DNA of 13,981 nt from contig JAFAEB010000110.1 of the NCBI GenBank assembly GCA_023424235.1, forward strand, positions 1 to 13,981, written 5' to 3'. The stretch comes from Bacillota bacterium (GTDB lineage: Bacteria; Bacillota; Clostridia; Lachnospirales; Lachnospiraceae). Shown here one piece after another: positions 7,313 through 13,981 of this stretch (the stretch's first letter is position 1; each line of letters opens with the position of its first letter). The translations under genes were made by a program, and so were the position numbers. The notes beneath the pieces are model-generated. The model saw only the letters and a list, made by a program, of their open reading frames with translations. It searched no databases and was not told the origin of the DNA.

Positions 7313-7819
7313 ATGCCAGATATGTTAGTAAATCTTCGAACTCTTGATGACGATAAGGCTTTAATAGAAAAATTAAAGATAGAAGGGATTGAGATATTTC
7401 GTGCCATTGCACCAGATAAATATCGTGTTGTTGAATGGGTAAGAGAACACTCAACTCCTAGTGCAGCAGCAGAATGTGATGTATGTTTCTCACATACACC
7501 AGTATCATTGTTTATTGCTGTTAAGGGTAGTAAAATAATAGGCTATGCATGTTATAACGCTACTGCTCCAGATTTCTTTGGACCAACAAAGGTACTAGAC
7601 GAATATCAAGGAAAGGGAATTGGTAAGGCATTACTTCTACGCTCCCTTCATGCATTAAGAGATGAAGGTTATCAATACGCTATTATTGGTGGTGTAGGTC
7701 CTATCCCATTTTACGAGAAATGTGTTGGAGCATTCGTCATTGAAAGTTCAAAGGAACATACTATTTATAATGATTTTCTGGGGAAGAGAGAACGACTAGA
7801 AAAGGAATTAACAAAATAA
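7313..7819 (+). CDS. GNAT-family N-acetyltransferase
   Basis: The 168-residue product has one GNAT domain that uses acetyl-CoA. Motif A is seen as VLDEYQGKGIGKALLLRSL (about 94-112), with the acetyl-CoA pyrophosphate loop Q-G-K-G-I-G-K-A. Motif B is AIIGGVGPIPFYEKCVGA (123-140). The N-terminal half is poorly conserved and would set the acceptor. The gene starts 17 bases after the kinase stop and is the last of the operon. An acetyltransferase acting on glucosamine sugars (GlmA) is known from Clostridium acetobutylicum next to murK. By analogy this enzyme could re-acetylate de-N-acetylated amino sugars recovered from peptidoglycan. That is inference; the acceptor could be something else, so no symbol is given. 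Confidence 0.85.
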   Translation: MPDMLVNLRTLDDDKALIEKLKIEGIEIFRAIAPDKYRVVEWVREHSTPSAAAECDVCFSHTPVSLFIAVKGSKIIGYACYNATAPDFFGPTKVLDEYQGKGIGKALLLRSLHALRDEGYQYAIIGGVGPIPFYEKCVGAFVIESSKEHTIYNDFLGKRERLEKELTK

Positions 7820-7859
7820 ATAACTAACTAAGTAAATAAATAAATTCTAATCAAACGGT

Positions 7860-7902
7860 AAATGAATCCACTTTCTATATTTATATGAAAGTGGATTCAT
7901 TT
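7860..7902. terminator. Strong hairpin terminator after the GNAT gene
   Basis: AAATGAATCCACTTTC (7860-7875) pairs perfectly with GAAAGTGGATTCATTT (7887-7902): a 16-bp stem with an 11-base loop followed by TTTTG. It closes the namZ operon. The 41 bases between the GNAT stop codon and the stem show no other feature. Confidence 0.9.
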
Positions 7903-7932
7903 TGCTTAAATACCGATGTACTCATAAAGTAA

Positions 7933-7961
7933 TTGACATATATAGATTATCGATATATAAT
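7933..7961 (+). promoter_or_regulatory. Perfect consensus sigma-A promoter of the padR operon
   Basis: TTGACA (7933-7938), a 17-base spacer and TATAAT (7956-7961): both boxes and the spacing are ideal. Transcription should start near 7968, leaving a leader of about 35 bases before the padR ATG. Confidence 0.88.
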
Positions 7962-7985
7962 CTAATGTATCGATAATCTATATAT
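7938..7985. promoter_or_regulatory. 18-bp inverted repeat operator, probably PadR autoregulation
   Basis: ATATATAGATTATCGATA (7938-7955) is repeated in inverted form at 7968-7985 with a 12-base centre. The left arm fills the -35/-10 spacer, the centre begins with the -10 box, and the right arm begins at the expected transcription start. Each arm contains the 8-bp palindrome TATCGATA (7948-7955 and 7968-7975), 20 bp apart centre to centre. A third ATAATCT half-site lies at 7957-7963. Because the left arm is not transcribed, this is a DNA operator, not an RNA hairpin. Binding by the adjacent PadR protein is inferred. Confidence 0.75.
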
Positions 7986-8002
7986 AGGAGGATGTTATTA
8001 TT

Positions 8003-8344
8003 ATGGATAAAAATTTATTATCCGGAAGTACTACGATGCTTATCTTAAAATTATTAGATAGTAAAGATATGTACGGTTACCAAATGATAGAGGAATTACA
8101 TAAGCAATCAAATGAAACATTTAAACTAAAAGCAGGTACTCTATATCCAATATTACACAACCTAGAAAATGAAGGTATGGTTGAATCCTATGATTATAAT
8201 GCTGATAATCTAAGAGTTAGAAAGTATTATCACCTTACTAAGCATGGTAAAAAATTATTATACGAAAAGCAAAATGAATGGAATAGCTATATGAATGCTG
8301 TAAATAACGTTTTGAATGGAGGTGTAAGCATTGCAACAAGTTGA
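8003..8344 (+). CDS. PadR-family transcriptional repressor
   Basis: The 113-residue product is a compact PadR protein: a winged helix followed by a short C-terminal dimerisation helix. The family pattern is plain in LLDSKDMYGYQMIEEL (about 17-32), LKAGTLYPILHNLENEGMVE (42-61) and RVRKYYHLTKHGKKLL (72-87). GGAGG (7987-7991) lies 11 bases before the ATG, a somewhat long spacer; the nearer ATG at 7992 is out of frame. PadR proteins of this size usually repress their own operon and a neighbouring membrane protein gene, and respond to small compounds or envelope stress. The large inverted repeat over its promoter fits autorepression. Its end overlaps the next gene by 14 bases. Confidence 0.93.
   Translation: MDKNLLSGSTTMLILKLLDSKDMYGYQMIEELHKQSNETFKLKAGTLYPILHNLENEGMVESYDYNADNLRVRKYYHLTKHGKKLLYEKQNEWNSYMNAVNNVLNGGVSIATS
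8318..8324 (+). promoter_or_regulatory. Ribosome binding site deciding the TTG start of the SEDS gene
   Basis: GGAGGTG lies within the end of padR, six bases before TTG at 8331. It supports a TTG start and translational coupling of the two genes. Confidence 0.8.
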
Positions 8345-9713
8345 TAAAATAAAAGAATATAAAGATTTGGTATGTAGTCAAATCCGCTGGAAAAGAGCAC
8401 ATTATCCTGTTTCAAAAGAGTTAGAAAATCACATATTAGATCAAAGAGATGTTTTTCTAGGCGATGGGGATGATGAAGAAACAGCTACTATAAAGGCAAT
8501 TAAAGAGATGGGAGATCCAATTCTTGTAGGAACTCAATTTGATCATGCTTATCAACCGAAATCGCAGACAGGGATGATTTTATTAACAGTTTCATTACTA
8601 GTTTTAAGCCTACTGATTCATTTATTTATATTGAATGATAAAGATTATCCATTTAATTTACCCAAGCAAGTACTTGCTACTGGAATTGGATTATTGGGAA
8701 TGTTTATTATTTATTATAAAGATGTTACCTTCATTGGTAGATACCCTAAGTTAATATATTCTATGGCTATTGTATTATCCATATTGTTATTGTTCTTTTC
8801 AATTGAAATTAATGGTCAACCGTATTTTGCATTTTTTATCTCATTTAGCGGTACATATTTGACATTAATATACCCATTAGCATTAGTTGGTATTATCTAT
8901 TTGATGAAAAGAAAAGGATACTTTGGTTTAATACTTACTTTCCTAACATATATTTCACTACTTTTAGTTTCATTGAAGGTTTCATCCATGGGTGGAGTGT
9001 TTATGTTTGCTTTAACAGGTATACTTTTAATTACGATCGCTATTCATAAGAATATATATGGTATTAAAAGAATAGTTGCTTATATAATAACCTATTTATC
9101 AATAATCCTTGTGTCTATGTCATTATTTATTGGTAACACTTACTACCTAAGTCGTATAAAATTGGCATTAGACCCATCTATAGAATCCAGTGGTAGAGGA
9201 TATTTAAGCATATTAACAAGTGAATTATTAAGAAATTCTAAATTAGTTGGTAGAGGAACTTTACCAGAACAGTTTCAATCAAGTTCATTTCCGATGCCGA
9301 ATATTGATACTGACTATTTACTAACGTATCTAATTTTTAATATAGGATGGATTGCATTTTATGTAATAGTAGGTTTACTTGCATTGTTTATTATAAAGGG
9401 ATTTATATTATGTAGGAAGCAAAAAAGTATACTTGGAACACTAGTGTCTACTGCTATCGTCTTAACTTTATCGTGTGAAATTTTATTCTATATAATGTGG
9501 AATTTAGGTTTTCAATTAATTTCACCAATATCCCTACCACTTATATCATATGGAAATGTAGCAACAATCATTAATTTACTGTTAATAGGTATAATGTTCT
9601 CTATATTTAGAAATGGACATATTATAAATGATAATGAATTAATGCACAATAGAGGTAGATTTATATCATATCATAATGGACGTTTGATTATAGACTTTTA
9701 TAACAAATTGTAA
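8331..9713 (+). CDS. Divergent FtsW/RodA/SpoVE (SEDS) membrane protein with N-terminal HAAS-like domain
   Basis: 460 residues. The first 75 or so are soluble and helical (EYKDLVCSQIRWKRAHYP, then ETATIKAIKEMGDPILVGTQ). This resembles the HAAS/permease-prefix domain often found in proteins paired with PadR regulators. About ten hydrophobic segments follow from residue 81, the SEDS number. SEDS landmarks are visible but altered: RIKLALDPSIESSGRGYL (275-292) for the family's R-x(n)-fldP-x(n)-GYQ region, LVGRGTLPE, NIDTDYLLTYL (324-334) with Asp328 at the position of the catalytic Asp of FtsW/RodA, and SLPLISYGN (401-409) for LPFISYGG. Canonical proteins act as peptidoglycan glycosyltransferases with a class B PBP. 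None is encoded here, so activity or a sensory role remains open. The start is TTG. Confidence 0.85.
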   Translation: MQQVDKIKEYKDLVCSQIRWKRAHYPVSKELENHILDQRDVFLGDGDDEETATIKAIKEMGDPILVGTQFDHAYQPKSQTGMILLTVSLLVLSLLIHLFILNDKDYPFNLPKQVLATGIGLLGMFIIYYKDVTFIGRYPKLIYSMAIVLSILLLFFSIEINGQPYFAFFISFSGTYLTLIYPLALVGIIYLMKRKGYFGLILTFLTYISLLLVSLKVSSMGGVFMFALTGILLITIAIHKNIYGIKRIVAYIITYLSIILVSMSLFIGNTYYLSRIKLALDPSIESSGRGYLSILTSELLRNSKLVGRGTLPEQFQSSSFPMPNIDTDYLLTYLIFNIGWIAFYVIVGLLALFIIKGFILCRKQKSILGTLVSTAIVLTLSCEILFYIMWNLGFQLISPISLPLISYGNVATIINLLLIGIMFSIFRNGHIINDNELMHNRGRFISYHNGRLIIDFYNKL

Positions 9714-9728
9714 TCATTAAAATATTAT

Positions 9729-9796
9729 ATAAAAGACATTACAAAATAAAAGACATTACAAAATAAAAGACATTATAATATAAAAGACATTACAAT
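9729..9796. repeat. Tandem repeat, four units of 17 bp
   Basis: The unit ATAAAAGACATTACAAA occurs exactly every 17 bases at 9729, 9746, 9763 and 9780. The first two copies are identical; the third has TATAAT and the fourth ACAAT at the end. It lies just after the SEDS stop codon and before the terminator, so it is transcribed in the 3' untranslated region. No spacers intervene, so it is not a CRISPR array. Confidence 0.92.
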
Positions 9797-9819
9797 ATAA
9801 TTGAAAAAATAATAATATA

Positions 9820-9850
9820 AAACACTCTATGGGATTTCCATAGAGTGTTT
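9820..9850. terminator. Bidirectional terminator between the SEDS gene and the anion transporter
   Basis: AAACACTCTATGG (9820-9832) pairs with CCATAGAGTGTTT (9838-9850): 13 perfect pairs around a 5-base loop. Further Ts follow on the plus side, and an A-rich run precedes it for the minus strand. It can serve both convergent genes. Confidence 0.9.
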
Positions 9851-9866
9851 CTTTAGCAATTCCTGA

Positions 9867-11051
9867 TTATTTTATTATTTCAACGAAATATAGAAGTATT
9901 ACAAATAAAAAGTTTAGACCTGTAAATTGAATAAGATATGATTTCACTTTATCAGGATTATGCTTTTTATACTCAGTAAAGGTAATTAAGCTTGCAAGGG
10001 AAGCAATAAGGGTTCCACAACCACCAATATTAACAGCTGGTAAGAGTGATGCATAATCCATTGTAAAGTGGGAGAGTAATACTGCACTTGGAACATTACT
10101 TATAAATTGACAAGATAGTATCCCAAAAAGTAATGTATTTACTGGTAGGATCTGCTCAAACATCGTACTTATAAGAGGGATTCTAGCCATGTTACCACTG
10201 AATACAAAAAATGCACAAAAGGTTAATAGTAATGGATAATTTACTTCTCTAATTGCTTTTTTATCAAGAACTAGTAGGATAAGGGTTATTACTAGAGTTC
10301 CTATTCCATAAGGGAAAATACGAAATACAAGTAATATGCTAGCTATAAATAATAAGCTATAAATTAAAGTACGTTTTTTATCTAAGGTATAGGAGATATC
10401 TTTTTTTAATGTAAGGGGTGTAGGCTTAACAAATAGGCAAATGATAAAGATTAAGATGGTTGCTGCAAAAAAACTTGGAAACATTATTTTCATGAATTCC
10501 AGAGTATCAATATTATAAAATGCATATAAATATAAATTTTGTGGATTTCCAAATGGGGTAACCATTCCACCTAAATTTGCTGCAATATTTTGCATAATAA
10601 AGGTAAAGGCCATTGCTTGTTTATTGTCAGTACTATTAAGTACGTAGAAACCTAGTGGTAAAAATGTAAGTAGTGCCATGTCATTAGCTAGTAACATGGA
10701 GCCAACAAAGGTGATAAATACTAATCCTAAGGTTGCATTACGTAAATTATGTAATTTAAGTACAATATTTTTACTTACAATTTCAAAAACATAAATATGT
10801 GATAAGGCAGCTACCACTGCTAAGGTGCAAAATAAGGTGGCAAGTGTAGCCCAGTTAAAGTATCCAAGATAGGCATTATCCACAGGGACAAATATGCAAG
10901 TAATTAGCATAGCAATGATTGCAATAAATAGAACCATTTCTTTTTTAATAAATTGAATTAAAATAGATATAAGGTTGGGGAATTGGAATGCTTTATTCCT
11001 TAGTAAAGGTGTAGAAGAAGTATTGTTGTTGATGTATATGTCGTTTTTCAT
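9867..11051 (-). CDS. Anion transporter of the SLC13/ArsB-NhaD (ion transporter) superfamily
   Basis: The 394-residue product is an inner-membrane secondary transporter with about ten or eleven hydrophobic segments and a short polar N-terminus (residues 1-25). Superfamily marks are LLANDMALLTFLPL (120-133), MVTPFGNPQNLYLY (163-176, close to the family's T-P-x-G-N-x-x-N loop), QFISNVPSAVLLS (315-327) and NIGGCGTLIASLASLI (341-356). The two halves, each with an N-x-x-(S/A) and a G-rich hairpin, fit the inverted-repeat elevator fold. The substrate is not evident: citrate, dicarboxylates, arsenite or sodium/proton exchange are all found in this group. The gene stands alone between two intergenic regions, with GAGGG four bases before the ATG. 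No arsenic or citrate genes are near. Confidence 0.85.
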   Translation of the reverse strand: MKNDIYINNNTSSTPLLRNKAFQFPNLISILIQFIKKEMVLFIAIIAMLITCIFVPVDNAYLGYFNWATLATLFCTLAVVAALSHIYVFEIVSKNIVLKLHNLRNATLGLVFITFVGSMLLANDMALLTFLPLGFYVLNSTDNKQAMAFTFIMQNIAANLGGMVTPFGNPQNLYLYAFYNIDTLEFMKIMFPSFFAATILIFIICLFVKPTPLTLKKDISYTLDKKRTLIYSLLFIASILLVFRIFPYGIGTLVITLILLVLDKKAIREVNYPLLLTFCAFFVFSGNMARIPLISTMFEQILPVNTLLFGILSCQFISNVPSAVLLSHFTMDYASLLPAVNIGGCGTLIASLASLITFTEYKKHNPDKVKSYLIQFTGLNFLFVILLYFVEIIK

Positions 11052-11089
11052 ATGTCCCTCTTTTTCATATTATTAGATTGCCAAATACG

Positions 11090-11117
11090 ATTTTACCAAA
11101 ATGTATGAAAAAAGCAA
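11090..11117 (-). promoter_or_regulatory. Possible promoter of the anion transporter gene
   Basis: On the minus strand TTGCTT (11117-11112), 16 bases and TAAAAT (11095-11090). The -10 box is good, the -35 box weak. It lies about 40 bases before the ATG. Confidence 0.35.
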
Positions 11118-11128
11118 TTGTTTTTTTA

Positions 11129-11157
11129 TTGAACTTAAAAATAACTTGATTTATAAT
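11129..11157 (+). promoter_or_regulatory. Predicted sigma-A promoter of the dihydrouridine synthase gene
   Basis: TTGAAC (11129-11134), 17 bases, then a perfect TATAAT (11152-11157). Transcription would start near 11164, giving a leader of about 95 bases in which I see no clear riboswitch or strong hairpin. Confidence 0.6.
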
Positions 11158-11247
11158 GAACTCTGTCATAACATTAGTTTAAATGTGTTAATTTGCAACA
11201 TAAAGTATGATTTTAAGTTATGCAATAACCTATAAGTACATAGATAT

Positions 11248-11253
11248 GAGGAG
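11248..11253 (+). promoter_or_regulatory. Ribosome binding site deciding the dus start
   Basis: GAGGAG, seven bases before the ATG at 11261. An in-frame ATG at 11207 has no such site, and the extra 18 residues it would add do not match the family's short N-terminus. Confidence 0.8.
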
Positions 11254-11260
11254 TAATTTC

Positions 11261-12208
11261 ATGAAATTTTATTATGCACCTCTTGAAGGTGTCACTGGCT
11301 ATATTTATAGAAACGCTTACCACAAGTATTTTAATTCTCTAGATAAATATTTCGCTCCATTTATTGTGGCAAATATGCAGGATGGTTTTAAGCATAGAGA
11401 TTTACAAGACATTTTGCCAGAGAATAACAAGGGGCTTGTTCTTATTCCCCAGATTTTATCTAACAATGCGAAGGAATTTATCCATACACAGAAAAAAATA
11501 AAAGAATTTGGTTATAAAGAAATTAATTTAAACCTTGGCTGCCCATCAGGTACGGTAGTTTCCAAAAGAAAAGGTTCAGGCTTTTTGGCTTATCCGAAAG
11601 ACCTGGATGAGTTTTTAAAGGAAATATTTGATGAATCAATAACAGAGATATCCATTAAGACTAGATTAGGTGTGGATAATCCAGATGAATTTTATGAAAT
11701 ACTTGAAATATATAATAAGTATCCATTAAAGGAATTGATTATACATCCTAGAATTCAAAAGGATTTTTACAAGAATACTCCTCGATTAGAAATATTTAGA
11801 GATGCAATAAATATAAGTAAAAATCCAATCTGTTATAATGGAGATATAACGACTGTAAAGAATTATAAGGAGTTTATAGATGAATTTCCTTCTATTGATA
11901 CAATAATGATTGGTAGAGGACTTATTCGTAATCCTGGATTGCAAAAGGAATTAGTAAGTAATCAAAGAGTAATAAAAGAAGTATTAAGAGAGTTTCATGA
12001 TGAGGTTTATAATGGTTATAAAATTGTTATCTCAGGGGATCGAAATGTATTATTTAAAATGAAAGAAATTTGGATTTTTATGATTGATTTATTTACAGAT
12101 AATGCAAAATATCTCAAGAAAATTAAGAAATCAGAGCATTGTAGAGAATATGAAGAAGCAGTGAATAAGTTATTTCTTGAGCAAGAGATTATCGAACTCA
12201 TGAATTAA
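11261..12208 (+). CDS. tRNA-dihydrouridine synthase (Dus family)
   Basis: This FMN enzyme reduces uridine to dihydrouridine in tRNA, using NADPH. The 315-residue product begins MKFYYAPLEGVTGYIYRNAY, the usual A-P-(M/L)-E-G-V-T start of the TIM barrel. EINLNLGCPSGTVVSKRKGS (88-107) holds the catalytic Cys94. Further on come IKTRLGV, LIIHPR, CYNGDIT and TIMIGRGLIRNPGL, the last two forming the FMN phosphate site. A helical C-terminal domain follows. Its length and motifs match Dus proteins common in clostridia. The subfamily (DusB- or DusC-like) and the tRNA positions modified cannot be fixed by eye. It is transcribed alone from its own promoter, divergent from the transporter gene. Confidence 0.93.
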   Translation: MKFYYAPLEGVTGYIYRNAYHKYFNSLDKYFAPFIVANMQDGFKHRDLQDILPENNKGLVLIPQILSNNAKEFIHTQKKIKEFGYKEINLNLGCPSGTVVSKRKGSGFLAYPKDLDEFLKEIFDESITEISIKTRLGVDNPDEFYEILEIYNKYPLKELIIHPRIQKDFYKNTPRLEIFRDAINISKNPICYNGDITTVKNYKEFIDEFPSIDTIMIGRGLIRNPGLQKELVSNQRVIKEVLREFHDEVYNGYKIVISGDRNVLFKMKEIWIFMIDLFTDNAKYLKKIKKSEHCREYEEAVNKLFLEQEIIELMN

Positions 12209-12260
12209 TATGGAAGTTTCTTTTTATATTTATTATTTCATAATGTACTTTTTATAAATT

Positions 12261-12312
12261 AATCCCTAAGTATAATGTAACAATATCGAGTGCTTACATT
12301 TACTTAGGGATT
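12261..12312. terminator. Bidirectional terminator between dus and the metal transporter genes
   Basis: AATCCCTAAGTA (12261-12272) pairs with TACTTAGGGATT (12301-12312). After a bulged T the stem continues with AATGTAA (12274-12280) and TTACATT (12294-12300), leaving a 13-base loop. T-rich sequence follows on the plus side and A/T-rich sequence on the other. It separates convergent genes. Confidence 0.8.
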
Positions 12313-12367
12313 TCCTTATTTGATTTATTTACATGAAAGGAGGTAAATATTAATAATCACATTTAGA

Positions 12368-13486
12368 TTAAGAATGAAATAATGCTTCATAGTCTGCTTG
12401 GCTTTTCATTCTGCCTTTATCGGTTAATTTTATAAGCTCTTCTAATATAACGATATATCCTTCCTTTGTTAGTTGTTTTACCAAATGATTCGTCTGCTTT
12501 TTATTCCAATGAAAATGTTCACTTATCGAGTGAATACCAGCCTCTTCCTCTTCATTCTCTTTTCCTTCATGATTATACAAATGAAATAGTAGAGTCTTCT
12601 TTCCAAAATCTTGTTTTTGCTCATATCTTCGGGTGATAGAGCGTATAAATCCTCTCTCTGGAGCGATAATGAATACAATGAAAAAGATACATCCTGTCAT
12701 AACTGCCATGCTACCGGAAATCGATACATCTAATAATATTGCTAGAAAGTATCCGAGTACTGCATTTACCGTACCAAAAGCTGCACTAAGGAGTAACATT
12801 CTTTTTAAATCATCCGTTAATAAATAAGCTGTAATTGGTGGTCCTATCATAAATGCAATTACTAATACAGAACCTACCGCTTCAAAAGCAACAACAGTAG
12901 TCATAGATACAATCATCATTAGCCCGTAATGAATTAAGGTGGGTGATATTGACATTACAAAAGCTAGGAGTGGGTCAAAGGTTACAAGTTTTAATTCTTT
13001 AAAAAATAGATAAATAAATACTAAATTTATAATCAGTAAGGTTAATGAACTATAGATGGCTTTGGCACCTACATCGTATCCAAATATTACAAGTCGGTTA
13101 AATGGTGCAAATGCTAATTCACCGAGAAGAACAGAGTCCGTATCTAAGTGAATTGAACCTGCATATCTGCTTATTAAGATAATTGCAATTGAAAATAAGA
13201 ATGGAAATACAATTCCAATGGATGCATCTTCAGAAACAAGTTTGGTTTGATTTAGTGTTTCCGTAATCCAAACCGTGGCTACACCCATTAAGGCAGCTCC
13301 TACAATAAGTAGGGGAGAGCTTAAATCATGAGTTAAGAAGAATGCAAGTACAATACCAAGTAAGATGGTATGAGTTATGGAATCAGACATCATTGACATT
13401 TTTCTTAATACAAGGAAAACTCCCGGTAGTGAGCAAGCGATTGATATAATTATAGCTATAAGCAAGATTTCAATTTGTGCTAGCAT
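12368..13486 (-). CDS. Metal ABC transporter permease with C-terminal winged-helix-like tail (TroD/MntD type)
   Basis: 372 residues. Residues 1-280 form the ABC-3 membrane domain of Mn/Zn/Fe importers, with about nine hydrophobic segments: GVFLVLRKMSMMSDSITHT (22-40), EDASIGIVFPFLFSIAIIL (86-104), DTDSVLLGELAF (115-126), TVVAFEAVGSVLVIAFMIGP (197-216) and the cytoplasmic end IIAPERGFI. Residues 290-372 are soluble. They contain an acidic linker (GKENEEEEAG) and helices (ISEHFHWNKKQTNHLVKQLT, then EGYIVILEELIKLTDKGR) that read like a winged helix of the DtxR-like type. Such tails occur in some TroC/MntC-type permeases. The start at 13486 has AGGAGGTG six bases upstream, preferred to the in-frame ATG at 13504. 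It begins one base after the upstream permease stop codon. The metal cannot be told from the sequence; manganese is common for this layout. Confidence 0.9.
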   Translation of the reverse strand: MLAQIEILLIAIIISIACSLPGVFLVLRKMSMMSDSITHTILLGIVLAFFLTHDLSSPLLIVGAALMGVATVWITETLNQTKLVSEDASIGIVFPFLFSIAIILISRYAGSIHLDTDSVLLGELAFAPFNRLVIFGYDVGAKAIYSSLTLLIINLVFIYLFFKELKLVTFDPLLAFVMSISPTLIHYGLMMIVSMTTVVAFEAVGSVLVIAFMIGPPITAYLLTDDLKRMLLLSAAFGTVNAVLGYFLAILLDVSISGSMAVMTGCIFFIVFIIAPERGFIRSITRRYEQKQDFGKKTLLFHLYNHEGKENEEEEAGIHSISEHFHWNKKQTNHLVKQLTKEGYIVILEELIKLTDKGRMKSQADYEALFHS

Positions 13487-13487
13487 T

Positions 13488-13981
13488 CTACTCACCTCCT
13501 CCATTTAGTAGATATCTTTTTAGTCTTTTTCTATGAATTACCTTTTGAATGATACCTCGTTTCGGTGCAAATAATAAGCTAAATAAAACAATAATACTAA
13601 TGTAAATAACAATCATTGGTCCTGTAGGCAATTTAGTAATGATTGAACTAGTTGCTGTACCAGCTACACCAGAGAAGGCACCAAAAAATGCTGATAAGAG
13701 AACCATTTTCCACAATTTATTGGTCCATTGTCTAGAAGCAACTTGTGGTGCAATTAGCATGGCACTCATTAATATAACACCTACCGTTTGTAAACCTATG
13801 ATTATTGCAACAACGATCAGAAAGGAAAGTAGTAAATTGATAACTTGAATTGGGAAACCAAGTGTTTTGGCATATTCTTGATCAAATATAAATATCTTAA
13901 TTTCTTTCCAAAATAAAAAAACTAAAAATAGTAGTATTAATCCACAAAATATCATAAATTTTACATCTTCTAATAGTAGAG
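13488..13981 (-). CDS. Metal ABC transporter permease, C-terminal part (TroC/MntC/ZnuB type)
   Basis: The reading frame is open to the window end, so the N-terminus is missing; about 163 residues are seen. The ATG at 13955 is internal: the codons before it (LLLEDVKF) fit the family's segment in front of this helix. Features are LFWKEIKIFIFDQEYAKTLG, with the D-x-E-x-A-x-x-x-G coupling region, LQTVGVILMSAMLIAPQVAS (family G-x-x-L-x-x-A-(L/M)-L-x-x-P) and LLFAPKRGII near the end. It forms the translocation channel with the next permease, with an ABC ATPase and a metal-binding lipoprotein expected upstream, outside the window. The last codons contain the ribosome binding site of the next gene, so translation is coupled. 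Confidence 0.92.
   Translation of the reverse strand, partial: LLLEDVKFMIFCGLILLFLVFLFWKEIKIFIFDQEYAKTLGFPIQVINLLLSFLIVVAIIIGLQTVGVILMSAMLIAPQVASRQWTNKLWKMVLLSAFFGAFSGVAGTATSSIITKLPTGPMIVIYISIIVLFSLLFAPKRGIIQKVIHRKRLKRYLLNGGGE
13493..13500 (-). promoter_or_regulatory. Ribosome binding site of the second metal permease
   Basis: On the minus strand AGGAGGTG lies inside the last codons of the upstream permease, six bases before ATG 13486. It argues against the ATG at 13504, which overlaps it. Confidence 0.8.

Noticed and set aside
7938..7985. RNA hairpin, attenuator or riboswitch before padR
   Set aside because: The left arm lies upstream of the expected transcription start, between the -35 and -10 boxes, so the pair cannot fold in RNA.
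9729..9796. CRISPR array
   Set aside because: The 17-bp units abut with no spacers between them, and no cas genes are present.
12633..12827. Plus-strand open frame of 64 codons
   Set aside because: It is antisense to the metal permease membrane domain and has no ribosome binding site.

Overview
The window is AT-rich DNA from a low-GC Gram-positive bacterium, most likely an anaerobic clostridium of the Lachnospiraceae type. This rests on codon use, strong AGGAGG ribosome binding sites, a PadR/FtsW-like pair, and a MurQ/MurR/NamZ/NagZ set typical of Firmicutes. The species cannot be fixed from the sequence alone. No rRNA, tRNA, CRISPR array, insertion sequence or phage gene was seen.

Positions 1-7819 hold a peptidoglycan amino-sugar recovery locus. 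A sugar ABC transporter permease, cut by the window edge, is followed in the same operon by murQ (MurNAc-6-phosphate etherase). A hairpin terminator separates murQ from a convergent pair on the minus strand: anmK (anhydro-MurNAc kinase) and a murR-like RpiR regulator. Divergent from anmK runs a plus-strand operon of namZ (exo-muramidase, DUF1343/GH171), nagZ (GH3 exo-glucosaminidase), a BadF/BadG-type amino-sugar kinase of the MurK kind, and a GNAT acetyltransferase. Inferred pathway: disaccharides or muropeptide sugars enter unphosphorylated by the ABC transporter. NamZ and NagZ, both without visible signal peptides, cut them inside the cell. MurK phosphorylates MurNAc and GlcNAc, AnmK converts anhydro-MurNAc to MurNAc-6-P, and MurQ gives GlcNAc-6-P. 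MurR probably controls the divergent promoters.

Positions 7820-9866 hold a separate unit. A strong terminator is followed by a perfect consensus promoter framed by an 18-bp inverted repeat. Then come a PadR repressor gene and, overlapping it, a divergent SEDS (FtsW/RodA-like) membrane protein with an extra N-terminal domain. A four-copy 17-bp tandem repeat and a bidirectional terminator close the unit.

Positions 9867-13981 hold three housekeeping or transport units: an SLC13/ArsB-like anion transporter (minus), a tRNA-dihydrouridine synthase (plus), and, convergent with it beyond a terminator, two metal ABC transporter permeases (minus). The second of these carries a cytoplasmic winged-helix-like tail; the first runs off the window end.
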